This document shows, piece by piece, positions 20,560-26,584 of a DNA stretch of 26,584 bases. Each line of letters starts with the position of its first letter. Within the stretch, counting starts at the first letter, position 1. Position numbers and translations under genes: made by a program. The stretch spans positions 1-26,584 of the IMG/VR virus record IMGVR_UViG_3300027805_000074; one strand, 5' to 3'. Under the pieces are notes generated by a model. That model had not been told where the DNA came from and did not search any database. It worked only from the letters and a program-made list of their open reading frames with translations. This DNA is from a virus.

Positions 20560-21029
20560 AAACAAGACCAATTATTCGGATAGCGGATCGGCGGCTTGAA
20601 TTGCAGAGCGCCGTCTGTGCGATCGTGGAAGTAGATCGGTACTTTGGCACGCTCACCGATGTAAGCGTGCTGCTTGGGCTTACAGACGAACAGATACAGC
20701 GGGCGCCCGAGGTGAATGATTACCGTATTCGATACTTTTGCGCCGGTTGCTGCGCCGGGCTATACCGTGAATATCCGGCACACCGTGCGGATGAATACTG
20801 TGCTTTCCTCAACCAGTTGCACGCTATGCAAATGGAATCATGGCGGCGCGCACTTGCAGCGCTTGACGAGCAGACGATGGGGCTATGGGTGGAATACTGG
20901 AAGATCATCATTGGGAAATGCGGAGGCAGCTTGGAGCAATCCAAGGCGCATGTGCGTGACAGATTCTCGGGCCTTGAGGCCGAATACGGCGCTATATTGA
21001 ATGAAGCCTACAAAATAGCCCGGATATGA
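20556..21029 (+). CDS. Protein between initiator and helicase, unknown (possible helicase loader)
   Basis: Product of 157 residues, mostly helical, with Cys pairs in YFCAGCCAGLY and conserved-looking aromatic helices (MQMESWRRALAALDEQTMGL, WVEYWKIIIGKCGG). It has no Walker motif, so it is not a DnaC-type ATPase. It starts in an ATGA overlap with the initiator gene and ends in another with the helicase gene, so the three are translated together. Position suggests an adaptor or loader for the helicase, as with small non-ATPase loaders in other phages, but that is inference. Confidence 0.7.
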   Translation: MKTRPIIRIADRRLELQSAVCAIVEVDRYFGTLTDVSVLLGLTDEQIQRAPEVNDYRIRYFCAGCCAGLYREYPAHRADEYCAFLNQLHAMQMESWRRALAALDEQTMGLWVEYWKIIIGKCGGSLEQSKAHVRDRFSGLEAEYGAILNEAYKIARI

Positions 21030-22384
21030 AAGAAGGAATCGAAGTACAGTACCAGCAGTTGTCAGATGCATTGATTGCTGCTATCATTCGGGAGCCGCAT
21101 AACTTTCGCAAGTATGTTGCGAAGATCACGCCTGCGTGGTTTTCAGCGTCCAGATACGATCAGGTAACCGGAATGATCTGGCGCTTGCAGAAACAGTTTG
21201 GGAAATTCAGCGCCAACGGCTTGATACACGAGTGCCAGAAAAACGGCATCAACTTCACGGCCGACGATGCGGCCGTGCTGATGCGCAATGCCTCCGGTGT
21301 GGATTTGGAGATGGCATACCAGTGTTTTGAGCCGGTGTACAAGATGTGGGTGGAACACCGGGCTGCGCAAATGATACCAGGTGCTATTATGAGCGGTATG
21401 AGCGCGGAAGGCCTGCGGCGGAAGCAGGATGAATTTCGGCGCGAATCGGGTGCATACACCATCGCCGAAGATTTGAACTTCGATACCTTCGACCGCTGGG
21501 TTGAAGATAAATTGGAAGGGTACGAACCAGATTACCCATGCAAGCCCCACCTGCTGACCATGCGTGCCAGGCTGAAATACTATGAGCCGGGAGCCGTGAT
21601 GCTTATTGCGGCGCGGCCGGGGATGGGTAAGACGCAACTTGGGCTGAACATGCTGGAGCATTTTGAATCGTGCGGATTGCATGGGGTATTTAACAGCCTG
21701 GAGATGGGCTACGATGCCCTTCTGCGCAGGCGCATGGGCATCCTGACAGGCACAGACCCGAACTGCGACTGGAGTATGCTGGCGCCAGCGCGCCGGGCGG
21801 CCATTGTCGAAGCGGCGAAGAAAGTGAAGGACTCCAACGTGCGTTTTGTCACCGAATACGGGGTAACTGCATTTGTGAATATGCTGCACGCTATTAATTA
21901 CGAAAAGCCGATCCAGTACGCCATCGTTGATTACGTGCAGCTGATGAAGTACGAGGGCGCATCGAGGAACGCAAACAGGGATACCATCATTACCGAGGTA
22001 AGCAGGGAGTTGATGGAGGCTGCCAAGAGCCTCAATATTACCCTGGTGGCCATGGCTCAACTGAACAGGGGCGTAGAAGGCCGAGGAGGCTCCAAACGCC
22101 CGGCTCTGTCGGATATACGTGACAGCGGCAGCCTGGAGCAGGCAGCGCACTATGTATTTGCGCCATTCCGGGCTGAGTACTACGGCATCAATGAGGATGA
22201 AACGGGAGCCAGCACTAAGGGCAAGGCAGAAATATTGACGCTGAAGAACCGTAACGGCGTGACGTTCGACTACAAGTGCGCGTTCGATCCGGTATTGGGG
22301 TTCTATGACGAATCCTCACAGATAGCAGAGCCACCTATTACACAAGTTCAATACAGCCGCAATGAAGAAGCAATCCCCTTTTGA
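21026..22384 (+). CDS. Replicative DNA helicase, DnaB-like
   Basis: Product of 452 residues. The N-terminal 140 residues are a DnaB-type helical domain. The C-terminal RecA-like core has Walker A ARPGMGKT (196-203), FNSLEMGYDALLRRRMG (the DnaB E-M helix), Walker B YAIVDYVQLM near 297-306, and AMAQLNRGVEGRGGSKRPAL with SDIRDSGSLEQAAH, the usual DnaB motif 4. It unwinds the duplex at the phage fork. The last residues are NEEAIPF, reminiscent of SSB-like tails. The phage encodes no DNA polymerase in this window, so the host enzyme is probably used. Confidence 0.93.
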   Translation: MKEGIEVQYQQLSDALIAAIIREPHNFRKYVAKITPAWFSASRYDQVTGMIWRLQKQFGKFSANGLIHECQKNGINFTADDAAVLMRNASGVDLEMAYQCFEPVYKMWVEHRAAQMIPGAIMSGMSAEGLRRKQDEFRRESGAYTIAEDLNFDTFDRWVEDKLEGYEPDYPCKPHLLTMRARLKYYEPGAVMLIAARPGMGKTQLGLNMLEHFESCGLHGVFNSLEMGYDALLRRRMGILTGTDPNCDWSMLAPARRAAIVEAAKKVKDSNVRFVTEYGVTAFVNMLHAINYEKPIQYAIVDYVQLMKYEGASRNANRDTIITEVSRELMEAAKSLNITLVAMAQLNRGVEGRGGSKRPALSDIRDSGSLEQAAHYVFAPFRAEYYGINEDETGASTKGKAEILTLKNRNGVTFDYKCAFDPVLGFYDESSQIAEPPITQVQYSRNEEAIPF

Positions 22385-22586
22385 GCGATCGGATTGGACG
22401 CAGCGCTATCGAGAGTACGCTACCAGGCGCACATGGGAACAGATTATTCGTCAAACTTGGAAGTGCAGCGAACTTGCGGCCAGTCAGGAATTTCAGCGCG
22501 CTTTGGACGCCGGGGTGTTTGAGGTGATATATGTAAGCTTAACAAAAGGCGTGTTGGCTTATCGGGTAAAAAATTGTCAGCGATGA
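22362..22586 (+). CDS. Small hypothetical protein overlapping the helicase end
   Basis: Product of 74 residues, starting inside the helicase 3' end (23-base overlap) and ending in an ATGA overlap with the resolvase gene. It is basic and aromatic: SDWTQRYREYATRRTWEQII, KCSELAASQEFQRALDAGVF, then EVIYVSLTKGVLAYRV. No motif is recognised. Coupling on both sides supports it being translated. Confidence 0.62.
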   Translation: MKKQSPFERSDWTQRYREYATRRTWEQIIRQTWKCSELAASQEFQRALDAGVFEVIYVSLTKGVLAYRVKNCQR

Positions 22587-23083
22587 AAAAAGGCGCAATA
22601 TACATTGGAGTGGACCCGGCCTTTCGCCGTGATGGCTTTAGAGCTTGCGTAGTTGATTACGCAGATAGGACGGTGCGATTCTTGGCGTTTGATAGCGTGC
22701 TGCATTGGCATGACTGGTTGCGCTCTGAAGATGCACCGTTACCAGAGATCAATCTTGTGACGGTGATCATTGAAAACAGTTATTTGCAAAACCAAAACTT
22801 TGACATGACCGGATCCCGCTCGGAGATAGCCCGGAAAGGCCGGAACGTGGGCACCAATCAGGCGGTTAGCCAACTTGCGTACCAATCGGCTATTGGGCGG
22901 TACGGGAAAAGAAATGTTTTCGAGGTAAGCCCGAGAAAGAAGGGGGCAAAGTGGACGGACGTACAAGCAAAAACAGTAGCGATGGGGGAAGGGCTTTTGC
23001 TGACCAGAAGTAACCAAGACGAACGAGACGCCTTTAAACTGGCCATGATGGGCCGCAATCTGAAACAATATGAGCAACATTGA
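22583..23083 (+). CDS. RuvC-like Holliday junction resolvase
   Basis: Product of 166 residues from the ATG at 22583, which overlaps the upstream stop. The RNase H-fold pattern is clear: first strand AIYIGVDPAFRRDGFRACVV with D11, second acidic residue in VTVIIENSYLQNQ (E64), and a C-terminal acidic cluster NQDERDAFKLA (D146, D149). The middle KGRNVGTNQAVSQLAYQSAI and FEVSPRKKGAKW matches phage RuvC-like nucleases. It would resolve branched DNA made in replication and recombination before packaging. Confidence 0.82.
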   Translation: MKKGAIYIGVDPAFRRDGFRACVVDYADRTVRFLAFDSVLHWHDWLRSEDAPLPEINLVTVIIENSYLQNQNFDMTGSRSEIARKGRNVGTNQAVSQLAYQSAIGRYGKRNVFEVSPRKKGAKWTDVQAKTVAMGEGLLLTRSNQDERDAFKLAMMGRNLKQYEQH

Positions 23084-23261
23084 TAATTATGACCAAGACC
23101 GAGCGCGCCGCGCACGTATCGAGGCAGAATACAAAGAGCGGGTAAAGGGTCAAAACTTCAAAGCGCGCAAATACCGCGACGATTTAACCGGCATGCCAAC
23201 TGGAGTATGTAAAACGTCAAACAAACCGGCTTCGGACATATACAAAATAAAAATCAGGTAA
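23070..23261 (+). CDS. 63-residue basic hypothetical protein
   Basis: The frame starts 14 bases before the resolvase stop. The sequence is charged and helical at first (NYDQDRARRARIEAEYKERV), then polar and basic to the end (YKIKIR). It has no membrane segment or known motif. Its place in the tightly packed operon and suitable start make it plausible. Confidence 0.5.
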   Translation: MSNIDNYDQDRARRARIEAEYKERVKGQNFKARKYRDDLTGMPTGVCKTSNKPASDIYKIKIR

Positions 23262-23262
23262 T

Positions 23263-23403
23263 ATGTATCCAGATTTTCTTACGCGCAAACAAAATAAAAA
23301 GAAACCAAAAACCAAACGGCCAAAAGTACAAAGCGGTGTAAAAGCGTATTTGCTGGCTGAAAAATTGCTAACGGAAATCGTAACCGAAACAGAAATATTT
23401 TGA
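23263..23403 (+). CDS. 46-residue Lys-rich peptide
   Basis: A short frame, ATG at 23263 just after the upstream stop, ending in TGA that overlaps the dUTPase start (TGATG). It encodes MYPDFLTRKQNKKKPKTKRP, then a helix (VKAYLLAEKLLTEIVTETEIF). The strongly basic N-terminal half suggests nucleic acid binding. The tight junctions on both sides support translation. Confidence 0.5.
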   Translation: MYPDFLTRKQNKKKPKTKRPKVQSGVKAYLLAEKLLTEIVTETEIF

Positions 23404-23867
23404 TGAAGATTCACGTAAAAAAATTGCATCCGCTTGCAAAGTGGCCTGATCGCTCCTCTGAAAATGCAGGAGGCTGGGACGTCTTTTGCGTCTCCATTGA
23501 ACAACCTGAACCGGATTTAATAATTTGCAAAACCGGGATTGCTATGCGGCCGGCTGATTCGAATTACAAGATTACGCTTGTACCACGCTCAAGCCTGACA
23601 AAAACCGGCTGGATAATGCAAAACAGTCCGGGTTTAGGTGACCCAGATTACACTGGCGAATATCAATTTCGATTTCGGGCGCTGCCTATTGTTAAGGCAT
23701 ATTTTGGGAAACGAGCATTGAAATACCCTAAAAGTCCTTTTGCCCCAGGCGATAGGATTGGGCAAATCTACCTTGAGGAAATCATTCCAATTGAATTTGA
23801 AGAAGTGCTGGATTTGCCTAAAACCGAGCGTGGAGATGGTGGATTCGGTTCAACGGGCAAACAATAA
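23403..23867 (+). CDS. dut: dUTP diphosphatase (dUTPase)
   Basis: Product of 154 residues; it hydrolyses dUTP to dUMP and pyrophosphate and keeps uracil out of phage DNA. All five trimeric dUTPase motifs are visible: AGGWDVF (22-28) with the Asp, PRSSL (61-65), GLGDPDYTGE (77-86) with D80 as the likely catalytic Asp, PGDRIGQIYL (115-124), and RGDGGFGSTG (143-152). Motif 1 has Trp in place of the usual Tyr/hydrophobic residue, otherwise the enzyme looks intact. A TTG-ATG pair at 23400 makes the ATG at 23403 the sensible start. Confidence 0.93.
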   Translation: MKIHVKKLHPLAKWPDRSSENAGGWDVFCVSIEQPEPDLIICKTGIAMRPADSNYKITLVPRSSLTKTGWIMQNSPGLGDPDYTGEYQFRFRALPIVKAYFGKRALKYPKSPFAPGDRIGQIYLEEIIPIEFEEVLDLPKTERGDGGFGSTGKQ

Positions 23868-23886
23868 ACATAAAAAAACCCAACAC

Positions 23887-24123
23887 ATGAATGAAATTAA
23901 TTACCCGTGGGAATTTTGCCCACCCGGATACAATTACGCCGCGGTGGACAAATCCGGGCGCGCCTTTTGGTACAGAGTAAAGCCCACTAAGGTTCAAGAC
24001 CAATGGGCTGTAATGACTGAAGATTTAGAAATCTGTTATTTGCATTTTGGATTTTTAAAAAATCCGCCCAAAAACTTTGACTGGGAACAATCGCTTCAAA
24101 AACGGCCTGAAAAGGAAAAATAA
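23887..24123 (+). CDS. Small phage protein with WEQ-L-RP ending, paralogue B
   Basis: Product of 78 residues from the ATG at 23887. It contains YPWEFCPPGYNYAAVDKSGR, AFWYRVKP, and FDWEQSLQKRPEKEK. It resembles the product of 15099-15362 on the other strand in the same order of motifs. The family is widespread in phages and of unknown role. It is the last well-supported gene of the + strand early operon. Confidence 0.75.
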   Translation: MNEINYPWEFCPPGYNYAAVDKSGRAFWYRVKPTKVQDQWAVMTEDLEICYLHFGFLKNPPKNFDWEQSLQKRPEKEK

Positions 24124-24130
24124 ATTTTAT

Positions 24131-24211
24131 ATGTATCCAAAAGTATTTGATCTTCTTCTTATTATGATTGGAGCATTAATCGTTATTAGATTTTGCTCAA
24201 AAATGGAATAG
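24131..24211 (+). CDS. 26-residue membrane peptide
   Basis: A very short frame, MYPKVFDLLLIMIGALIVIR followed by FCSKME, forming one membrane helix. Its ATG lies 7 bases after the preceding stop and it ends 26 bases inside the excisionase gene on the opposite strand. It could be a real phage micropeptide or chance. Confidence 0.3.
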   Translation: MYPKVFDLLLIMIGALIVIRFCSKME

Positions 24212-24485
24212 CTGTTGCAAGGCTCAGCACCTGGGCGCGGTCAAATCGTACAGCCTTCCCGATGTAGAGACGTGTCAGGCGTCCGGCGCGGGCGTGGTTG
24301 TCAATAGTTGAAGGCGAGCAACCCAATAGCCGGGCGGCCTGTCGCTTACTTACATAATGTGCAACAGCTTCGCCTGGGCGGGTGCCATCGGCGCGCTGTG
24401 CTCGGTTGCTCTCTTTTCTTAGTTCCTGTAAAACGGCTTCAATGGATGAAAGCCTGGCGATAATCTCTTCAAACGGGTTAACCAT
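24186..24485 (-). CDS. xis: Excisionase-like helix-turn-helix protein
   Basis: Product of 99 residues. After an N-terminal coiled-coil-like helix (IIARLSSIEAVLQELRKE), residues 45-83 form a MerR/excisionase-type helix-turn-helix and wing: VSKRQAARLLGCSPSTIDNH, RAGRLTRLYIGKAVRFDRAQ. The order YVSK-x-x-A-x-x-L-x-x-S-x-x-T-I...G-x-L...G...R-F is that of HTH_17 proteins. It lies next to, and in the same direction as, the integrase, with repeats between the two. A role in directing excision at attP/attL/attR is likely. Confidence 0.78.
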   Translation of the reverse strand: MVNPFEEIIARLSSIEAVLQELRKESNRAQRADGTRPGEAVAHYVSKRQAARLLGCSPSTIDNHARAGRLTRLYIGKAVRFDRAQVLSLATAIPFLSKI

Positions 24486-24539
24486 ATTGCGGAAAATATT
24501 TAATTTCCTGCAAAGGTACCGTGTGATTGTAGCGCTTAT

Positions 24540-24587
24540 CCGGGTTAAGTGGGTAATCCGGATAAAACCGGATAAGTCCGGTTAAGT
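24540..24587. repeat. Tandem 10-bp repeats between excisionase and integrase
   Basis: CCGGATAAAA (24558), CCGGATAAGT (24568) and CCGGTTAAGT (24578) follow one another with no gap, and a fourth copy CCGGGTTAAG begins at 24540. Ten-base spacing puts all on the same face of the DNA. They lie just upstream of the excisionase start and just after the integrase stop, so they are candidate excisionase binding sites or an operator. Confidence 0.75.
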
Positions 24588-24597
24588 CGTGCTGGCT

Positions 24598-25758
24598 TCA
24601 AAGCAATAACAAATCAGCCTGATCCAATACTTGCGCTTCGAAGTCCTTCAGGTAGATTTTCGTTGTTTTTAAATCCGAATGTCCAAGTGCCTCCGATATT
24701 ATCTCCATTGCTACCCCAGCGCGCTTCAACTCGGTAGCATAAGTATGACGAGCGGTGTAGAAAGAAATCCCCTCTGAATCAACGCCAATGGAGGCAAAAG
24801 CGGCGCGAATTCCAAAGTTGACCTGCTTCATTATTCTTTTGATTCTTTCCCTACGCCGCTGGTCGTTTTCTTCTTTTCCAGTAAGGATTGGTACCAGGTA
24901 GATGCCTCCTGCGTAATAATCGAATACGGCTTGCGCTTTTCGATTGATGCCGATGGAGTACTGCTTGCCTGTCTTGGCGCGAATATACACAATACGGTTG
25001 TGCTCAATATTCGCAGGTTTCAGGTGCGCAAGGTCGAAAAGATTGATACCTCGAAGGTAGAAGGAGAGCAGGAACATATCTACTGGTAGCGTACCTGCAA
25101 TATTTTCGAGCTTTCGGATGTCGGCTATGGTGATAGCGCGTTTTCTGGTTTTGGTGTTCAACTTGGATAGCGAAAAATCTGAAAAAGGATTCCAGTCCTT
25201 GGACATTACTCCAGTTTTGGCGGCCCTGTTACAGGCAGCACGGAGTGTGCGCATGTAGAAGTGAATGGTGGTATCTTTGATTTGTCTTGCTTTCAGGTGA
25301 TCGGCATACCGATGCAGCCAAGCCAAGTCCAAATCAGTAAGCATTGCCGAAGGCCTGAATACTGCAATCGAGTTAGCCAAACTGATATAGTGCTGGGCGT
25401 TACCGATGCTTGAAACGGATGCAATGTATTTGCAGTATTTGTCAAGCGTTGGAACATCGGACGCGCCAAACACCGCAAATTCAAATCGGTCGAACGTAAA
25501 CGGCTCACCGGTGCGTTGGATCATAAGCAGGTAGTCGCTGGCGCGTTGCTCGTAAGTGCGAATCAGATCATTTAGTTCTTTGGATTTGGGGAATTTCTTT
25601 TTTAGCCTTGTTTCAAGCCAATCCTCGGGAAGGCAATACATACGTAAGCTAAAGTACTTACTTTTGCGGGCGAATGTAGCGCGCATGTACACGGTATGAA
25701 GGCCGTCTGCGTTTGGTTTAGGGTATAGCAATACCCGAAATGTAGGAAAGGTAGCCAT
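24598..25758 (-). CDS. int: Tyrosine-type phage integrase
   Basis: Product of 386 residues. Residues 1-90 look like the Bacteroidota arm-binding domain (FRVLLYPKPNADGLHTVYMR, then SLRMYCLPEDWLE). Residues about 105-200 are the core-binding helical domain. The catalytic domain holds R236 (SFYLRGINLFDLAHL), a beta-hairpin Lys (AKTGK, K262 or K265), R337 in FYTARHTYATELKRAG, H360 in EALGHSDLKTT and the nucleophile Y369 (KIYL). The first His of the H-x-x-R box is Y334, a variation also common among Bacteroidota recombinases. It integrates and, with the excisionase, excises the phage genome. Confidence 0.94.
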   Translation of the reverse strand: MATFPTFRVLLYPKPNADGLHTVYMRATFARKSKYFSLRMYCLPEDWLETRLKKKFPKSKELNDLIRTYEQRASDYLLMIQRTGEPFTFDRFEFAVFGASDVPTLDKYCKYIASVSSIGNAQHYISLANSIAVFRPSAMLTDLDLAWLHRYADHLKARQIKDTTIHFYMRTLRAACNRAAKTGVMSKDWNPFSDFSLSKLNTKTRKRAITIADIRKLENIAGTLPVDMFLLSFYLRGINLFDLAHLKPANIEHNRIVYIRAKTGKQYSIGINRKAQAVFDYYAGGIYLVPILTGKEENDQRRRERIKRIMKQVNFGIRAAFASIGVDSEGISFYTARHTYATELKRAGVAMEIISEALGHSDLKTTKIYLKDFEAQVLDQADLLLL

Positions 25759-25858
25759 GGATTGGTAAAAAATTCGACTAAAACAGAACTAAAACAAATG
25801 GCGAAAAATGGGGCGGTAAAAGTACGCTACAGCGCGTTGTGAAGCGATTATAAAATAG

Positions 25859-25890
25859 AAATCCCTCGCCGGTACGACGAGGGATTTTTT
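25859..25890. terminator. Strong bidirectional-type terminator
   Basis: AAATCCCTCG (25859-25868) pairs perfectly with CGAGGGATTT (25878-25887), followed by more T. On the minus strand a shorter T-rich tract also follows. It isolates the integrase region from the promoter of the next + strand gene. Confidence 0.8.
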
Positions 25891-25929
25891 ATTAACATTA
25901 TATGCATTTAAAGCCCCTTTAAGAAAGAT

Positions 25930-25960
25930 TTTGTTCTCTTGTTGTAAAGGTTTACATTTG
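25930..25960 (+). promoter_or_regulatory. Consensus Bacteroidota promoter with palindromic operator
   Basis: TTTG (25930-25933), 19 bases, then TACATTTG (25953-25960): both boxes and spacing fit the known Bacteroidota promoter consensus. The palindrome TGTAAAGGTTTACA (25943-25956) overlaps the -7 box and is a likely operator. The predicted transcript start falls inside the second 22-bp att-type repeat, about 30 bases before the ATG at 25995. Confidence 0.75.
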
Positions 25961-25994
25961 CGACTAAAACAAAACTAAAACAGATATTTTTCAA

Positions 25995-26246
25995 ATGCAC
26001 ATTACAACCCTTGCTTCTGGACTTACAGAAAGCCTTGTTGGGTGCCGTTGCCTTGATGATGACGGCAACGAATATGAGGTTGCAGACCATTATGGAGGCT
26101 GCACTTCGTTGCCTGAAATGGTTAATCTTGTATTGATACAACCAAATGAAGCGATACTGGCCAGCCCCCTGCCATACATAGGGGCAATGAACCGAAAGGT
26201 ATTCGATACCCACTACAAGGTTACCAGTAATACTACTATAGCATGA
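25995..26246 (+). CDS. 83-residue hypothetical protein upstream of the HNH gene
   Basis: Product of 83 residues, soluble, with no known motif: MHITTLASGLTESLVGCRCL, DDDGNEYEVADHYGGCTSLP and VNLVLIQPNEAILASPLPYI. The acidic segment and spaced Cys residues are notable, but the function is unknown. A consensus promoter lies upstream, and the gene is coupled to the HNH gene by an ATGA overlap, so both are probably transcribed into the packaging genes beyond the window. Confidence 0.7.
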   Translation: MHITTLASGLTESLVGCRCLDDDGNEYEVADHYGGCTSLPEMVNLVLIQPNEAILASPLPYIGAMNRKVFDTHYKVTSNTTIA

Positions 26247-26566
26247 GCAGATCAGCAACTAAGCGAACACCATTGAGAGGCCGCCCAAAGCCCGATGTAA
26301 ACCCGTACAACAATGAGAAGCGGTACACGCATAGCGCTTATCGCAAGCGAAGAGCAGTCTTCCTCAATGCTAATCCTTTGTGTGTTCATTGTTCTGAGAA
26401 GGGCTTGATTGAGCCAGCTACCGTCTTGGATCACATCCAACCGGTTGAGCAAGGCGGCTCTTTCTATGACACGGACAACTGGCAGTCGCTATGTGTTACA
26501 TGCCACGCAAGAAAGAGCAACAAGGACAAGGTAAGCAAGCGGAGGAAGGGGGGGCAAAAAGTATAA
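26243..26566 (+). CDS. HNH endonuclease, packaging-associated type
   Basis: Product of 107 residues. The N-terminus is basic and disordered-looking. The HNH core is complete: LCVHC, then ATVLDHIQPVEQGGSFYDTD, N-W-Q-S-L-C-V-T-C-H-A-R-K-S-N-K. The two CxxC pairs bind zinc; D-H of the DHI motif, the Asn and the final His form the active site. Small HNH proteins of this form usually lie directly upstream of terminase genes and help terminase cut DNA at the packaging site, as described for HK97 gp74-like proteins. Terminase genes are therefore expected just beyond the right edge. Confidence 0.9.
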   Translation: MSRSATKRTPLRGRPKPDVNPYNNEKRYTHSAYRKRRAVFLNANPLCVHCSEKGLIEPATVLDHIQPVEQGGSFYDTDNWQSLCVTCHARKSNKDKVSKRRKGGQKV

Positions 26567-26584
26567 CGCGTGTTGGCTGCGAAT

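Larger units (their letters stand above)
25775..25982. other. Probable attP region with arm-type repeats
   Basis: Two 22-bp copies, at 25775-25796 and 25961-25982, differ by a single base. Each holds two ACTAAAACA units 11 bases apart (25777, 25788 and 25963, 25974). They flank 164 bases upstream of the integrase gene, the usual position of attP, and look like arm-type integrase sites on both sides of a core. The core itself cannot be located without attB/attL/attR sequences. Confidence 0.5.

Noticed and set aside
21143-22150. 335-residue minus-strand open frame
   Set aside because: Antisense to the well-supported DnaB-like helicase; no recognisable motifs.
25859-25890. Inverted repeat as att core
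   Set aside because: It has a stem-loop and T tract typical of a terminator; nothing shows strand exchange there.
26243-26566. Homing endonuclease of an intron
   Set aside because: Small stand-alone HNH at the packaging end with coupled translation; no interrupted gene or intron boundary is visible around it.

Overview
The window is part of the genome of a temperate, siphovirus-like phage or prophage of a Bacteroidota host. The phylum call rests on several promoters of the TAnnTTTG type (one with a TTTG box exactly 19 nt upstream), the near absence of Shine-Dalgarno leaders, and a Bacteroidota-style tyrosine integrase. No bacterial housekeeping gene is visible. Terminase, portal and major capsid genes are not in the window. 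An HNH gene of the kind that usually sits next to the packaging site lies at the right edge and head-tail joining genes lie at the left edge, so the missing packaging/capsid block most simply lies beyond the edges of a circular or circularly permuted genome.

Layout. 1-3.5 kb: a repeat-rich structural protein cut by the window edge, then head-tail connector, four-helix membrane protein, head closure, neck and tail terminator genes. 3.5-12.4 kb: tail tube, tail assembly chaperone with a textbook -1 frameshift signal, tape measure, and a 1429-residue tail tip/fibre protein with three 109-residue tandem repeats. 12.4-13.4 kb: small membrane proteins and an M15-type endolysin (lysis). 13.5-16.3 kb, minus strand: a seven-gene accessory operon of unknown function with two helix-turn-helix proteins, several membrane proteins and a phased cluster of TTGCGGT sites. 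16.3-17.2 kb: control region with a lone + strand gene, a CI-like repressor and two divergent promoter regions. 17.2-24.2 kb, plus strand: early/replication operon with small DNA-binding proteins, a candidate ssDNA-binding protein, a 317-bp gene-free stretch holding two tRNA-like elements and strong hairpins, a structured 200-nt leader, a replication initiator carrying its own origin (five iterons, AT-rich DNA, inverted repeat), a DnaB-like helicase, a RuvC-like resolvase and a dUTPase. 24.2-26.0 kb: excisionase, integrase and a probable attP. 26.0-26.6 kb: a small unknown gene and the HNH endonuclease.

How it fits together. The repressor and integrase/excisionase give the lysogeny choice. 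The initiator, helicase, resolvase, dUTPase and ssDNA-binding candidate form the replication set, read after repression is lifted. The left half builds the virion and lyses the cell. The minus-strand operon runs against the late and early genes and looks like cargo expressed in the lysogen. The least explained parts are this operon, the tRNA-like/hairpin region at 18.6-18.9 kb, and the switch-like leader at 19.56-19.76 kb. All RNA folds and homology calls were made by eye from the sequence; no search or folding program was run.
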